Shown in pieces: positions 34,634 to 42,005 of a stretch of DNA of 64,000 nt. Position 1 is the stretch's first letter. Every line of letters starts with the position of its first letter. Under the pieces are notes generated by a model that was not told where the DNA came from, made no database searches, and worked only from the letters and a program-made list of their open reading frames with translations. Both the position numbers and the translations under genes were made by a program. The DNA is from Haoranjiania flava (GTDB taxonomy: Bacteria; Bacteroidota; Bacteroidia; Chitinophagales; Chitinophagaceae): NCBI RefSeq assembly GCF_025631005.1, contig NZ_JAOTPL010000002.1:186001-250000 (forward strand), given 5' to 3'.

Positions 34634-34739
34634 CATACGAAATAACCATACAGATCAAGAATCTATAGCAACCGGAAAAAGAATTGAATCTAAAAAGCTG
34701 GTTATTCTGTGTGACAATTAAAAGCAGCCGCAAAGCGGC
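34634..34739 (+). repeat. Hairpin repeat, copy B, with GCCGC mini-hairpin
   Basis: Left arm CATACGAAATAACC (34634-34647) and right arm GGTTATTCTGTGTG (34700-34713). The loop has GAATCTATAGCAACCGG. The GCCGC-AAA-GCGGC hairpin follows at 34727-34739. It lies in the leader of the gene at 34805, same orientation. The left arm has ACG in place of ATG. Confidence 0.8.
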
Positions 34740-34804
34740 GAACTAAAAAATACACACATTAAATCAACAGCATTGATGCGTGCATTTAAAAAAAATAAAT
34801 ACTA

Positions 34805-35947
34805 ATGAAAAAAGAAAGGTACTATTCGCTGGACGTATTCCGCGGCATGACGGTAGCGCTGATGATCCTTGTAAACAACCCCGGCTCCTGGTCGCACATC
34901 TATGGGCCGCTGAAGCACGCGCCCTGGAACGGCTGGACGCCGACCGACCTGGTGTTCCCGTTTTTCCTGTTTGCTGTGGGCAATGCGCTGTCATTTGTGA
35001 TGCCGCGCCTGCGCGCATCAGGTGAGAAGGCTTTCCTCAGGAAAGTTTTCAAACGTTTCCTGCTCATATTCATTATCGGCTTGCTGCTCAACTGGTACCC
35101 GTTTGTAAAATGGGATGGGGAAAGCCTGGTATTCAAAGCATGGGAAAATGTGCGCATCATGGGCGTGTTGCAACGAATTGCCATTGCTTACCTGTTCGCA
35201 GCGTTGATCATCTATTATTTTAAAAATAAGGGCGCCGCCATGATCAGTGTTGTTATACTGGCTGTGTATGCCATGATCTGTTATTACAACAATGCCGGTG
35301 TAAATGAATATATTTTCGGCGCAGATTTCGACAAAGCTATTTTGGGAGAATCGCACATGTACCGCGATGGCGGGAAATACTTTGACCCCGAAGGGCTGGC
35401 CAGCAGCCTTACACCCATTGTGCAGGTTATATTCGGCTATTTTGTTGGCTGGTACATTCAATGGAAAGGCAAAAATATGGCAATGGTCAGGAACCTTTTG
35501 CTGGCCGGGCTGTTCCTGGTGGGTGTGGCCTATTTGTGGGACATCGTTACACCCATCAACAAAAAAATATGGACCAGCAGCTATGTTTTGCTCACAACCG
35601 GCCTGGCTACTTCCCTGATCGCGATCATCATCTGGATGATCGAGTTCAGAAACTGGCGCGGCGCCTGGAGCAAATTCTTCAACGCATTTGGAAAAAATCC
35701 ATTGTTTATTTTTGTGTTGAGCGGTTTGCTGCCCAAAACGCTCGCGCTGTTCCGCATTGCAGACGGCTTCAAAGACGACGGCACACAGAAATACCTGACC
35801 CCCCTGGGCTGGTTTTACAAGTACGTCTGTAAACCGCTTTTTGCCAATGAGAACAACGCATCACTGTTGTATGCCCTGGTATTCATTACCTTCATGTGGC
35901 TGATCGTCTGGTGGATGGATAAAAAGAAAATTTACATTAAAGTATAA
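34805..35947 (+). CDS. HGSNAT/NagX-like membrane acetyltransferase (DUF5009 type)
   Basis: A 380-residue multipass membrane protein. It has YYSLDVFRGMTVALMILVNNPGSW at the start, then WTPTDLVFPFFLFAVGNAL, VLQRIAIAYLFAALI, and FGKNPLFIFVLSG near the end. About eleven transmembrane segments. The opening LDVFRGMT and the TPTDLVFPFFLF motif are those of the heparan-alpha-glucosaminide N-acetyltransferase family, which moves acetyl from acetyl-CoA across the membrane to an amino sugar. In bacteria it may act on amino sugars of the envelope. The substrate is inference. Upstream lies hairpin repeat B. Confidence 0.88.
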   Translation: MKKERYYSLDVFRGMTVALMILVNNPGSWSHIYGPLKHAPWNGWTPTDLVFPFFLFAVGNALSFVMPRLRASGEKAFLRKVFKRFLLIFIIGLLLNWYPFVKWDGESLVFKAWENVRIMGVLQRIAIAYLFAALIIYYFKNKGAAMISVVILAVYAMICYYNNAGVNEYIFGADFDKAILGESHMYRDGGKYFDPEGLASSLTPIVQVIFGYFVGWYIQWKGKNMAMVRNLLLAGLFLVGVAYLWDIVTPINKKIWTSSYVLLTTGLATSLIAIIIWMIEFRNWRGAWSKFFNAFGKNPLFIFVLSGLLPKTLALFRIADGFKDDGTQKYLTPLGWFYKYVCKPLFANENNASLLYALVFITFMWLIVWWMDKKKIYIKV

Positions 35948-35953
35948 GCACAC

Positions 35954-36484
35954 TTACTTTAATATACGCACCACTTTCACAAAATGGTCTTTGTAATAGC
36001 CGCTAAAGTCACTGATGATCACGCCAATGTTGCGGCTTGTAGCAGCATGAATAAACTTTAAGCTATCTCGGTCATTCTCCGTTACAATGCCTATGTGGCC
36101 AATTTTACTGTGGTCCGAGCCGGTAAACAGGATCAGGTCGCCGGGCTTTGCATGCTTTAGGGAGACTTCTTTGCCTACGTTTTCGTATTCATAGGAAGAG
36201 CGCGGCGGGTTGATGTTAAACCTGGTAAGCACATGGTACACAAACCCTGAACAGTCAAAACCGTTCACCGGGTTGATGGAACCGTATTTGTAAGGGGTGC
36301 CGATAAAGGATTTTGCATAATCCAGCAGCTCTTTCCTATTGATATCCAGCGGCTCGGAAATAGTTTTTGCCGTAGAATAGGTTTTGGTTAGGGACTCTGC
36401 GGCTGCCCTGGAAGCTTTCCTGGAAGAGGAGCAGGAGCTTAAAAACAATAAAGCGCTGAAAGCAAAAAGCAGGTAGGTTCTCAT
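35954..36484 (-). CDS. NlpC/P60 (C40) peptidase lipoprotein
   Basis: A 176-residue envelope hydrolase for peptidoglycan peptides. It is a lipoprotein by signal MRTYLLFAFSALLFLSSCSSS. The C40 domain (about residues 50-176) has nucleophile Cys in NGFDCSGFVYHVL, catalytic His in IGHIGIVTEND, and the third polar residue in FIHAATSRNIGV. YAKSFIGTPYKYGSINP precedes the Cys as usual in this family. Its 3' end is 6 bases from that of the convergent acetyltransferase gene. Confidence 0.93.
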   Translation of the reverse strand: MRTYLLFAFSALLFLSSCSSSRKASRAAAESLTKTYSTAKTISEPLDINRKELLDYAKSFIGTPYKYGSINPVNGFDCSGFVYHVLTRFNINPPRSSYEYENVGKEVSLKHAKPGDLILFTGSDHSKIGHIGIVTENDRDSLKFIHAATSRNIGVIISDFSGYYKDHFVKVVRILK

Positions 36485-36561
36485 AATCGCATGGCATTAA
36501 AACTTAAAGATAAAAAAATAGCAGCCATTTGTATGACTGCCGTATATCTTTTAGGTTAATC

Positions 36562-37035
36562 TTAATTTGGCCTGTACACGATCGGGTTGCGCCTGAAACT
36601 TTCTTCCAGAGAGATCAGCGTCTCTGTACGGTCAATCCCCTTAATGTTCTGAAGCTGCTCGTGCAATACATGTTTAAGTTGAATGATGTCTTTGCATACA
36701 ATTTCTACAAACATGCTGTAGTTGCCCGTAGTGTAGTTAAGGCGGATAACTTCCGGTATCTGCTTAATGTCGTTGGCTACGGATTCATACAATGAACTTT
36801 TCTCCAGGTAGATACCTACAAAAGCTATCACATCGTAGCCGAGTGAGCGCATATCTACCGCCAGGCGTGTACCCTTTACAACTCCGAACTCCTGTAATTT
36901 TTTTATCCTTACGTGAATAGTACCGCCTGAAACCGATAAACGCTTGCCTAAATCTGCATAGGATATCTCCGCATTCTCCATCATTGATTGAATAATCTGC
37001 AAATCAAGATGGTCTAAATTTAATTTATGACTCAT
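36562..37035 (-). CDS. Lrp/AsnC family transcriptional regulator
   Basis: A 157-residue regulator. The N-terminal winged helix (LDLQIIQSMMENAEISYADLG, then VSGGTIHVRIKKLQEFGVV) is followed by the AsnC ligand-binding alpha/beta domain (VIAFVGIYLEKSS to TLISLEES). The protein forms octamer-like assemblies that sense amino acids in known members. No adjacent amino acid gene is present, so targets are unknown. A TACCTTTG box lies about 40 bases upstream. Confidence 0.93.
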   Translation of the reverse strand: MSHKLNLDHLDLQIIQSMMENAEISYADLGKRLSVSGGTIHVRIKKLQEFGVVKGTRLAVDMRSLGYDVIAFVGIYLEKSSLYESVANDIKQIPEVIRLNYTTGNYSMFVEIVCKDIIQLKHVLHEQLQNIKGIDRTETLISLEESFRRNPIVYRPN

Positions 37036-37073
37036 TTTGTTTAAGAAAAATTAATAGAATTGTATATATTTTT

Positions 37074-37081
37074 CAAAGGTA
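37074..37081 (-). promoter_or_regulatory. Possible -7 box for the lrp-like gene
   Basis: TACCTTTG on the minus strand, about 40 bases before the ATG. The region upstream (37082-37200) is very A+T-rich without a clear -33 element. Confidence 0.35.
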
Positions 37082-37236
37082 AAGATATTATTTTAAGATT
37101 ATAATAATTTTTAGAAAAAAATATTGAATTATTTTTAATAACTTTTAAAGTATATGTTTTCAGCAAGTGCAATCATAATCCATGGTTATCAATTTTTTAT
37201 TTGCCCGGCCAATGAATACAGGCAGTCATTACCAAT

Positions 37237-37269
37237 AAAAAAAGCTGACAGGTACTGTCAACTTTTTTT
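37237..37269. terminator. Bidirectional terminator after DUF4251 gene
   Basis: AAAAAAAGCTGACAGG and ACTGTCAACTTTTTTT form a stem with A- and T-runs on both flanks, so it works in both directions. It starts 3 bases after the DUF4251 stop. Confidence 0.8.
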
Positions 37270-37271
37270 AT

Positions 37272-37775
37272 CTATTTCGGCTGGACAATGCCGTAGAAAT
37301 TGATTGTTTCTTTCTGGTAGCTGATAATATTTAAAGTGGCATAGCCTGATGCAGATACCGTCAGGAACATTTGCTGCACTTCCCTGCTGTCCCGCGGGAG
37401 AAAGGTTAGTTCAGTATTCCCTTTCCTGTCTTTACCGGCTTTTATATCAAAATCGGTTGAAGTAAATTTAATACCGCCTTTTGTAGGATCCATCGGCGCC
37501 TGGTATGCTCTTCCGAAGAAGGGAAGGTGTACATCTAATGTATCCGGCCGGACTTTTACTTCGTAGCCCGCATTGAGATGATATATCTGTCCGGCATTGG
37601 GAAATAGCTGCGATATCCTGTAATCACGGGGCACAACCTGTTGGGCCTCGAAAGTAAATGTACGGTTGTTGAGTGCATTTTTTAATTCAGCAGATACCAC
37701 TGCCGTATTCTTTGGTGTGGAACAGCATGAGAAAACAATTGCCAGCACCAGCGTTATGATCAGGTTTCGTTGCAT
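37272..37775 (-). CDS. DUF4251 lipoprotein
   Basis: A 167-residue secreted lipoprotein: signal MQRNLIITLVLAIVFSCCST with lipobox around residues 14-18. The DUF4251 domain has NRTFTFEAQQVVPRDYR at its start, YEVKVRPDTLDVHLPFFGRAY in the middle and LTVSASGYATLNI near the end, forming a small beta-rich fold. Function is unknown. The ATG is preceded by TTAAAAAAATATACCG, the shared leader. It lies 55 bases downstream of the transketolase half gene. Confidence 0.88.
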   Translation of the reverse strand: MQRNLIITLVLAIVFSCCSTPKNTAVVSAELKNALNNRTFTFEAQQVVPRDYRISQLFPNAGQIYHLNAGYEVKVRPDTLDVHLPFFGRAYQAPMDPTKGGIKFTSTDFDIKAGKDRKGNTELTFLPRDSREVQQMFLTVSASGYATLNIISYQKETINFYGIVQPK

Positions 37776-37830
37776 CGGTATATTTTTTTAACAGGTCGAA
37801 TAAAAATCTTTCCTCCCTTACCTGCGGTCT

Positions 37831-38679
37831 TTAATAATCCTTGTAGCTTGTCTCTGATAATTGCTGCAAAGCAGATGCCAATTGCTCATCGTTGGGCGCT
37901 ACACCATGCCATTTATGCGTGCCTTCCATAAAGTCAACTCCTTTGCCCATATCTGTCTTCATCAGAATCACTACCGGCCTGCCATTGCCCAACAGGGTTT
38001 TGGCTTCGTTCAGCTTATTGATCACTTCCTGCAGGTCATTGCCATTTTCCAGGTTCAGCACCTGCCAGTTAAATGCGTGGAATTTTTCATTGAGATCACC
38101 GATATCCATTACTTTCTCAGTAGGCCCGTCTATCTGCTGGCCGTTCCAGTCAACAGTTAGTATCAGGTTATCTGCACGAAGGTTCGGTGCAGACATGATA
38201 GCTTCCCAATTCTGTCCTTCCTGCAATTCGCCATCGCCGCAGAGTACAAAAACGGTATGGTTGTCGTTATTGTATTTTTTAGCTAAAGCAGCGCCAATCG
38301 CTACACTCAGCCCTTGCCCGAGAGAGCCGCTCGCCACACGTATGCCGGGTAAGCCATCGTGTGTGGTGGGATGCCCCTGTAAGCGGGAATTGAGCTTACG
38401 GAAAGTTCCCAGTTCAGCCACATCAAAATAGCCGGCTCTTGCCAGTGTGGAATAAAATACCGGTGAGATATGCCCGTTGCTCAGGAAAAATATATCTTCT
38501 CCTACTCCGTTTATATCAAAACCTTCTTTTCTCTTCATCACCTCAAAATATAAAGCAACAAAGTACTCCACGCAACCCAGTGATCCGCCCGGATGGCCAC
38601 TGTTAACCGCGTGTACCATTCTTACAATATCTCGCCTGATCTGTCTTGAAAGCTCCTGCAACTGTTGAATATCTGCCAT
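37831..38679 (-). CDS. Transketolase, N-terminal subunit
   Basis: A 282-residue protein equal to the thiamine-diphosphate binding half of transketolase. It has AVNSGHPGGSLGCVEYFVALYF, GHPTTHDGLPGIRVASGSLGQGL, and the TPP motif CGDGELQEGQNWEA with the later Asn in VDWNGQQIDG. It carries the N-terminal half of split transketolases, which need a separate C-terminal (pyrimidine and C) subunit of about 310 residues. That partner is usually the next gene, but here the next gene downstream is DUF4251 and the one upstream (frr) is divergent, so the partner must be elsewhere. Confidence 0.92.
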   Translation of the reverse strand: MADIQQLQELSRQIRRDIVRMVHAVNSGHPGGSLGCVEYFVALYFEVMKRKEGFDINGVGEDIFFLSNGHISPVFYSTLARAGYFDVAELGTFRKLNSRLQGHPTTHDGLPGIRVASGSLGQGLSVAIGAALAKKYNNDNHTVFVLCGDGELQEGQNWEAIMSAPNLRADNLILTVDWNGQQIDGPTEKVMDIGDLNEKFHAFNWQVLNLENGNDLQEVINKLNEAKTLLGNGRPVVILMKTDMGKGVDFMEGTHKWHGVAPNDEQLASALQQLSETSYKDY

Positions 38680-38776
38680 AATTATGATTATAATCTTTTG
38701 CTCAAAGATAAAGTAAATGCATTGATTATTTAAAAAAGTTTAGATTGCCGCCTGCCAAAAACCAAGTTTTTTTAAT

Positions 38777-38784
38777 TAGTTTTG
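38777..38784 (+). promoter_or_regulatory. Possible -7 box of frr
   Basis: TAGTTTTG ends 20 bases before the frr ATG. The nearest TTG (38745-38747) is too far for a normal -33. Confidence 0.35.
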
Positions 38785-38804
38785 TTACAATAAAAAATGA
38801 ACTT

Positions 38805-39368
38805 ATGTCTGAAGAAATAGCAAACGTTGTTGACCATTGTGAGTCTTCCATGAAAAAAGCAATCGTGCACCTGGAAAATGAACTGTTAAGAGTAAGGGCA
38901 GGCAAGGCTACGCCCGCCATGATCGACGGGGTGTCTGTAGAATATTACGGCAGCCCCACACCCATTGCACAGGTGGCAAACGTGAGTGTACTTGATGCGC
39001 GTACCATCAGTATTCAGCCCTGGGAAAAAAATATGCTTGGCGCTATTGAAAAAGCAATTATGGCTGCCAACATTGGCATCACGCCCCAGAACGATGGCGT
39101 GCAGATACGACTGTACCTGCCGCCGCTGACAGAAGAAAGAAGGAAGGAGCTTTTTAAAAAGGCAGCCCACGAAGGCGAGAATGCCAAGATCGCTATCAGA
39201 AACATTCGCAGAGATGCATTAGAACATATTAAAAAGCAGCAAAAAGAAGGACTCAGCGAAGACTTGGCTAAGAACATTGAAAAAGAAGTACAGGATATTA
39301 CGGATAAATACACCCATCTGGTAGATAAAGAACTGCAGCGGAAAGAAAAAGAAATGATGGCTGTATAA
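38805..39368 (+). CDS. frr: Ribosome recycling factor
   Basis: RRF splits post-termination ribosomes with EF-G. The 187-residue protein has the two-domain fold: MKKAIVHLENELLRVRAGKATP (first helix of the three-helix bundle), the beta domain YGSPTPIAQVANVSVLDARTISIQPWE, and the C-terminal helix RNIRRDALEHIKKQQKEGLSED. The frame is open 20 codons upstream but MSEEIANVVDHC at 38805 is the family start. In many genomes frr directly follows pyrH. Here pyrH lies 1.4 kb downstream with two small genes between. Confidence 0.97.
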   Translation: MSEEIANVVDHCESSMKKAIVHLENELLRVRAGKATPAMIDGVSVEYYGSPTPIAQVANVSVLDARTISIQPWEKNMLGAIEKAIMAANIGITPQNDGVQIRLYLPPLTEERRKELFKKAAHEGENAKIAIRNIRRDALEHIKKQQKEGLSEDLAKNIEKEVQDITDKYTHLVDKELQRKEKEMMAV

Positions 39369-39376
39369 ATTTTCTG

Positions 39377-39403
39377 ATCCTGCTTGAATAGCAGGATTTT
39401 TTT
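39377..39403 (+). terminator. Terminator of frr
   Basis: ATCCTGC, a TTGAATA loop and GCAGGAT followed by seven T. Confidence 0.8.
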
Positions 39404-39529
39404 AATCATTTATTTCAATGTAATAGAATAGTTTTGAAATGAGCCTTAAGCAAAGTTGCTGCCAACTGAAATGATTATATGGTGAAACGAGCTAATTCCA
39501 TGCAGCAAACAGAAAAAGTTACATATTAA

Positions 39530-39621
39530 CACATGAATATTCATAAAGATTAAGAATCTATACCAACCGCGGATGAATAAAGGCTATTCCATGTTACCAT
39601 TAAAAACAGCCGCAAAGCGGC
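39530..39621 (+). repeat. Hairpin repeat, copy C1, with GCCGC mini-hairpin
   Basis: Left arm CACATGAATATTC, right arm GGCTATTCCATGT (39582-39594), arms partly decayed. The loop has AAGAATCTATACCAACCG as in A1. GCCGC-AAA-GCGGC follows at 39609-39621. Confidence 0.75.
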
Positions 39622-39638
39622 GCACTAAATAAATACAT

Positions 39639-39718
39639 ATATGAAATAACCATAAAGATTAGGAATCTTTACCAACCGCGAATGAATATGGGATCTAAAA
39701 AAATGGTTATTCCATGTG
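39639..39718 (+). repeat. Hairpin repeat, copy C2
   Basis: Left arm ATATGAAATAACC (39639-39651) and right arm GGTTATTCCATGTG (39705-39718). The loop has GGAATCTTTACCAACCGCG. The left arm reads ATG AAA TAA. It ends 36 bases before the cytochrome c ATG. Confidence 0.85.
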
Positions 39719-39754
39719 GCAAACAGAAAAATGAAAAAACAAATAAATACACAC

Positions 39755-40051
39755 ATGAAAACATTTTTTGTACTGGCGTTTGTTGCCGTTGCCGGCTTCA
39801 TGCTCTCTATAGGCTGTAAACCTCTATCAACAGCTACAAGCCGCGAAAACATTACGTTTGAGACACATATAGCTCCCGTGCTCACCAAATATTGCACGAA
39901 ATGCCACTCAGAGTTTACAGGTAAAACAGTTGTGGCAGATAAACTGCCCGCTATGATACATGCAATAGAAAGCGGTATGATGCCTCCTGATGGCGATAAG
40001 CCAAACACGCAAGAGATCGCCTTGCTGAAAAACTGGGATAAGCGCAAATAA
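39755..40051 (+). CDS. Small c-type cytochrome lipoprotein
   Basis: A 98-residue protein: signal MKTFFVLAFVAVAGFMLSIGC with a lipobox Cys, then a single heme-attachment site CTKCH in YCTKCHSEFTGK. A possible Met axial ligand lies in ESGMMPPDGDKP. It resembles the small cytochrome domains fused to PSD1/DUF1592 proteins (GMMPP), so it may be an electron shuttle in the periplasm, held to the membrane by lipid. The frame continues upstream with GTG at 39716 inside repeat C2 and ATG at 39731. The ATG at 39755 is chosen because it gives a proper signal. Heme attachment needs CcmE/CcmF, encoded at 16.7-19.6 kb. Confidence 0.85.
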   Translation: MKTFFVLAFVAVAGFMLSIGCKPLSTATSRENITFETHIAPVLTKYCTKCHSEFTGKTVVADKLPAMIHAIESGMMPPDGDKPNTQEIALLKNWDKRK

Positions 40052-40073
40052 GCTGACTGTAAAAATAATATCA

Positions 40074-40107
40074 TTTGTAGCATAAATATCGAAATAACTT
40101 ACATTTG
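40074..40107 (+). promoter_or_regulatory. Promoter of the TM2 gene
   Basis: TTTG at 40074-40077, a 22-base spacer and TACATTTG at 40100-40107, 24 bases before the ATG. Confidence 0.55.
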
Positions 40108-40131
40108 TAAAATAAAAAACCAAATCTAACT

Positions 40132-40464
40132 ATGGAAAATGAAATCAGGGATACATTTCAGGAGATGAAAGCGGGCGCTCAGAATTTTGTTCAAAGCAAA
40201 GAAAATAAAAAAGTACTTGCCGGCATTCTCGGGATTCTTTTCGGCTCACTCGGAATTCACAAATTTGTACTGGGCTACACCAAAGAAGGGCTGATACTTT
40301 TAGGTGTCACGGTATTGGGTTGGGCAACCTCTATATTGCTCATCGGGCTTGCGTTTGTGTGGATACCCGGGCTTATCGGGCTGATTGAGGGCATTATCTA
40401 CCTCACTAAATCAGATGAAGAATTTTACAACACTTACCAGGTGGGCAGAAAGCCGTGGTTTTAA
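40132..40464 (+). CDS. TM2 domain-containing membrane protein
   Basis: A 110-residue protein. A soluble N-terminal part of about 30 residues precedes a TM2 domain, two hydrophobic helices with a tight turn: VLAGILGILFGSLGIHKFVLGY and LILLGVTVLGWATSILL, then a third segment (FVWIPGLIGLIEGIIYL). GIHKFVLGY is the conserved G-x-HxFY-like motif of the family. Function is unknown. Confidence 0.9.
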   Translation: MENEIRDTFQEMKAGAQNFVQSKENKKVLAGILGILFGSLGIHKFVLGYTKEGLILLGVTVLGWATSILLIGLAFVWIPGLIGLIEGIIYLTKSDEEFYNTYQVGRKPWF

Positions 40465-40817
40465 ATGAAATTCGCCGGAATACAGTAAGGCTTTTAAGCA
40501 GGAAGAGGTTATAATATTTACAGCTGTTTTAGTTTTTTGGTATGAAGTGAGCGCATAGCAGGAAATTTTTTACTGTAAATATGATTATTCAATGCCGTCT
40601 TTGCATCAACCCGGATTTTACAGAATTTTGTGGGTAATTTACCACCTAATATTTATTTGGCTGTATATGATTAGTTTTAATCCAGTTGCAGATTAAGAAA
40701 TAGTAGCAGGCATCCTTCCTTGAATGCACAAGAACTCCAAAAGCACAACTGCCGGTCAATTTCATTTTTAGATTAGATAAAATTGTGTTTATTTTGCCGA
40801 CAAAACCACAAAGTAAT
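40465..40817. other. Intergenic region before pyrH, no feature seen
   Basis: About 350 A+T-rich bases without a gene, repeat or clear hairpin. A box-like TTATTTTG lies near 40788, one base off the promoter consensus. Confidence 0.5.
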
Positions 40818-41531
40818 ATGTTACCTCAATACAAGAGAGTCCTCCTTAAGCTATCCGGCGAATCTTTAAAATCTCCCAACAGTACAGAACCATTTGATCC
40901 TAAGATTATTGAGCAGTATGCATTTGATATAAAAGCCATAACGGATCTGGGTGTACAGGTAGCAGTGGTGATTGGCGCAGGTAACATTTACAGAGGCATG
41001 AACGAAGCTGAAAGCGGCATTGAGCGCGCGCATGGCGATTATATGGGCATGCTGGCTACGGTTATCAATGGCATGGCTATGCAGGCAATGCTTGAAAAAA
41101 TCGGTGTATTCACCCGACTGCAAAGCGCATTGCAGATGGATCAGGTGGCAGAGCCATATATCCGCAGAAGAGCCATCAGGCACCTGGAAAAGCACAGGGT
41201 AGTGATCTTTGGCGCCGGTACGGGAAATCCTTATTTTACCACAGACACAGGCGCTTCGCTGAGAGCCATCGAAGTAAAAGCAGATGTGATCCTGAAGGGT
41301 ACACGTGTTGACGGCGTTTATACAGCAGATCCTGAAAAAGACAAATCAGCTACCAAGTACAGTAAAATCTCCTATAAAGAATGCCTGGACAAAAATCTCA
41401 AAATAATGGATGCTACAGCATTTACCCTTTGTATGGAACATAAAATGCCTATCATTGTATTTAATATGAACAAGTCGGGCAACCTGTTGAGGGTAGTTGA
41501 AGGCAGGAACGTTGGTACGAAAGTATACTAA
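40818..41531 (+). CDS. pyrH: UMP kinase
   Basis: Phosphorylates UMP to UDP. The 237-residue protein belongs to the amino acid kinase fold: VLLKLSGESL (phosphate loop), VVIGAGNIYRG, GDYMGMLATVINGMAMQ, and ATGxGNP-like FGAGTGNPYFTTDTGASLRA, with LKGTRVDGVYTADPEKD as nucleotide-binding end. The frame is open 11 codons upstream, but MLPQYKRVLLKLSGE at 40818 fits the family. Confidence 0.97.
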   Translation: MLPQYKRVLLKLSGESLKSPNSTEPFDPKIIEQYAFDIKAITDLGVQVAVVIGAGNIYRGMNEAESGIERAHGDYMGMLATVINGMAMQAMLEKIGVFTRLQSALQMDQVAEPYIRRRAIRHLEKHRVVIFGAGTGNPYFTTDTGASLRAIEVKADVILKGTRVDGVYTADPEKDKSATKYSKISYKECLDKNLKIMDATAFTLCMEHKMPIIVFNMNKSGNLLRVVEGRNVGTKVY

Positions 41532-41544
41532 ACGTCATTCAATT

Positions 41545-41575
41545 TTGCAGTTTAAAAATAGTGCTGTAACTTTGC
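41545..41575 (+). promoter_or_regulatory. Promoter of rpmE
   Basis: TTTG at 41545-41548, a 19-base spacer and TAACTTTG at 41568-41575. This is a perfect match to the Bacteroidota -33/-7 consensus and spacing. Confidence 0.7.
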
Positions 41576-41628
41576 ACTCCATTATTTAAAATACACGGCA
41601 AAATCCGTGTTGCCTAAAAAATACAAAA

Positions 41629-41877
41629 ATGAAAAAAGGTATCCATCCCGAGAACTACAGGCTTGTAGTTTTCAGAGACATGAGTAACGGGCATGAATTT
41701 TTATCACGCTCTACTGCCGCAACCAAAGAAACAACCGTTTTTGAAGGTGTTGAATATCCGGTAATCAAACTGGAGATATCTAACACTTCCCATCCTTTCT
41801 ATACCGGTAAAAATGTGTTGGTTGACACTGCGGGACGTATTGATAAATTCAAAAAACGTTACGAGAAAAAGAAATAA
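41629..41877 (+). CDS. rpmE2: Ribosomal protein bL31, type B
   Basis: An 82-residue 50S subunit protein. MKKGIHPENYRLVVFRDMSNG at the start and TSHPFYTGKNVLVDTAGRIDKFKKRY near the end are typical. The CxxC zinc cysteines of type A L31 are absent, so it is the zinc-independent type B form. It has its own promoter and terminator. Confidence 0.97.
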   Translation: MKKGIHPENYRLVVFRDMSNGHEFLSRSTAATKETTVFEGVEYPVIKLEISNTSHPFYTGKNVLVDTAGRIDKFKKRYEKKK

Positions 41878-41901
41878 TTGCTAGGCAGTTATAACGTATT
41901 G

Positions 41902-41935
41902 AAGCCTTTCAAATGATATTTTGAAAGGCTTTTTT
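41902..41935 (+). terminator. Terminator of rpmE
   Basis: AAGCCTTTCAAA and TTTGAAAGGCTT form a 12-base-pair stem followed by a T-run. Confidence 0.85.
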
Positions 41936-42005
41936 ATGTAATTTTTAAAAAAAGGCTATTTTTGGCCTTCGGCTAATCCGGCTCAAGAAGTTAAAGAAGA
42001 TTTGT

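Larger units (their letters stand above)
39404..39754. other. Intergenic region with hairpin repeats C1 and C2
   Basis: About 350 bases before the cytochrome gene. Beside C1 and C2 there is a degenerate partial copy (AGCTAATTCCATGCAGCAAAC, 39490-39510). No gene is seen. Confidence 0.65.
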
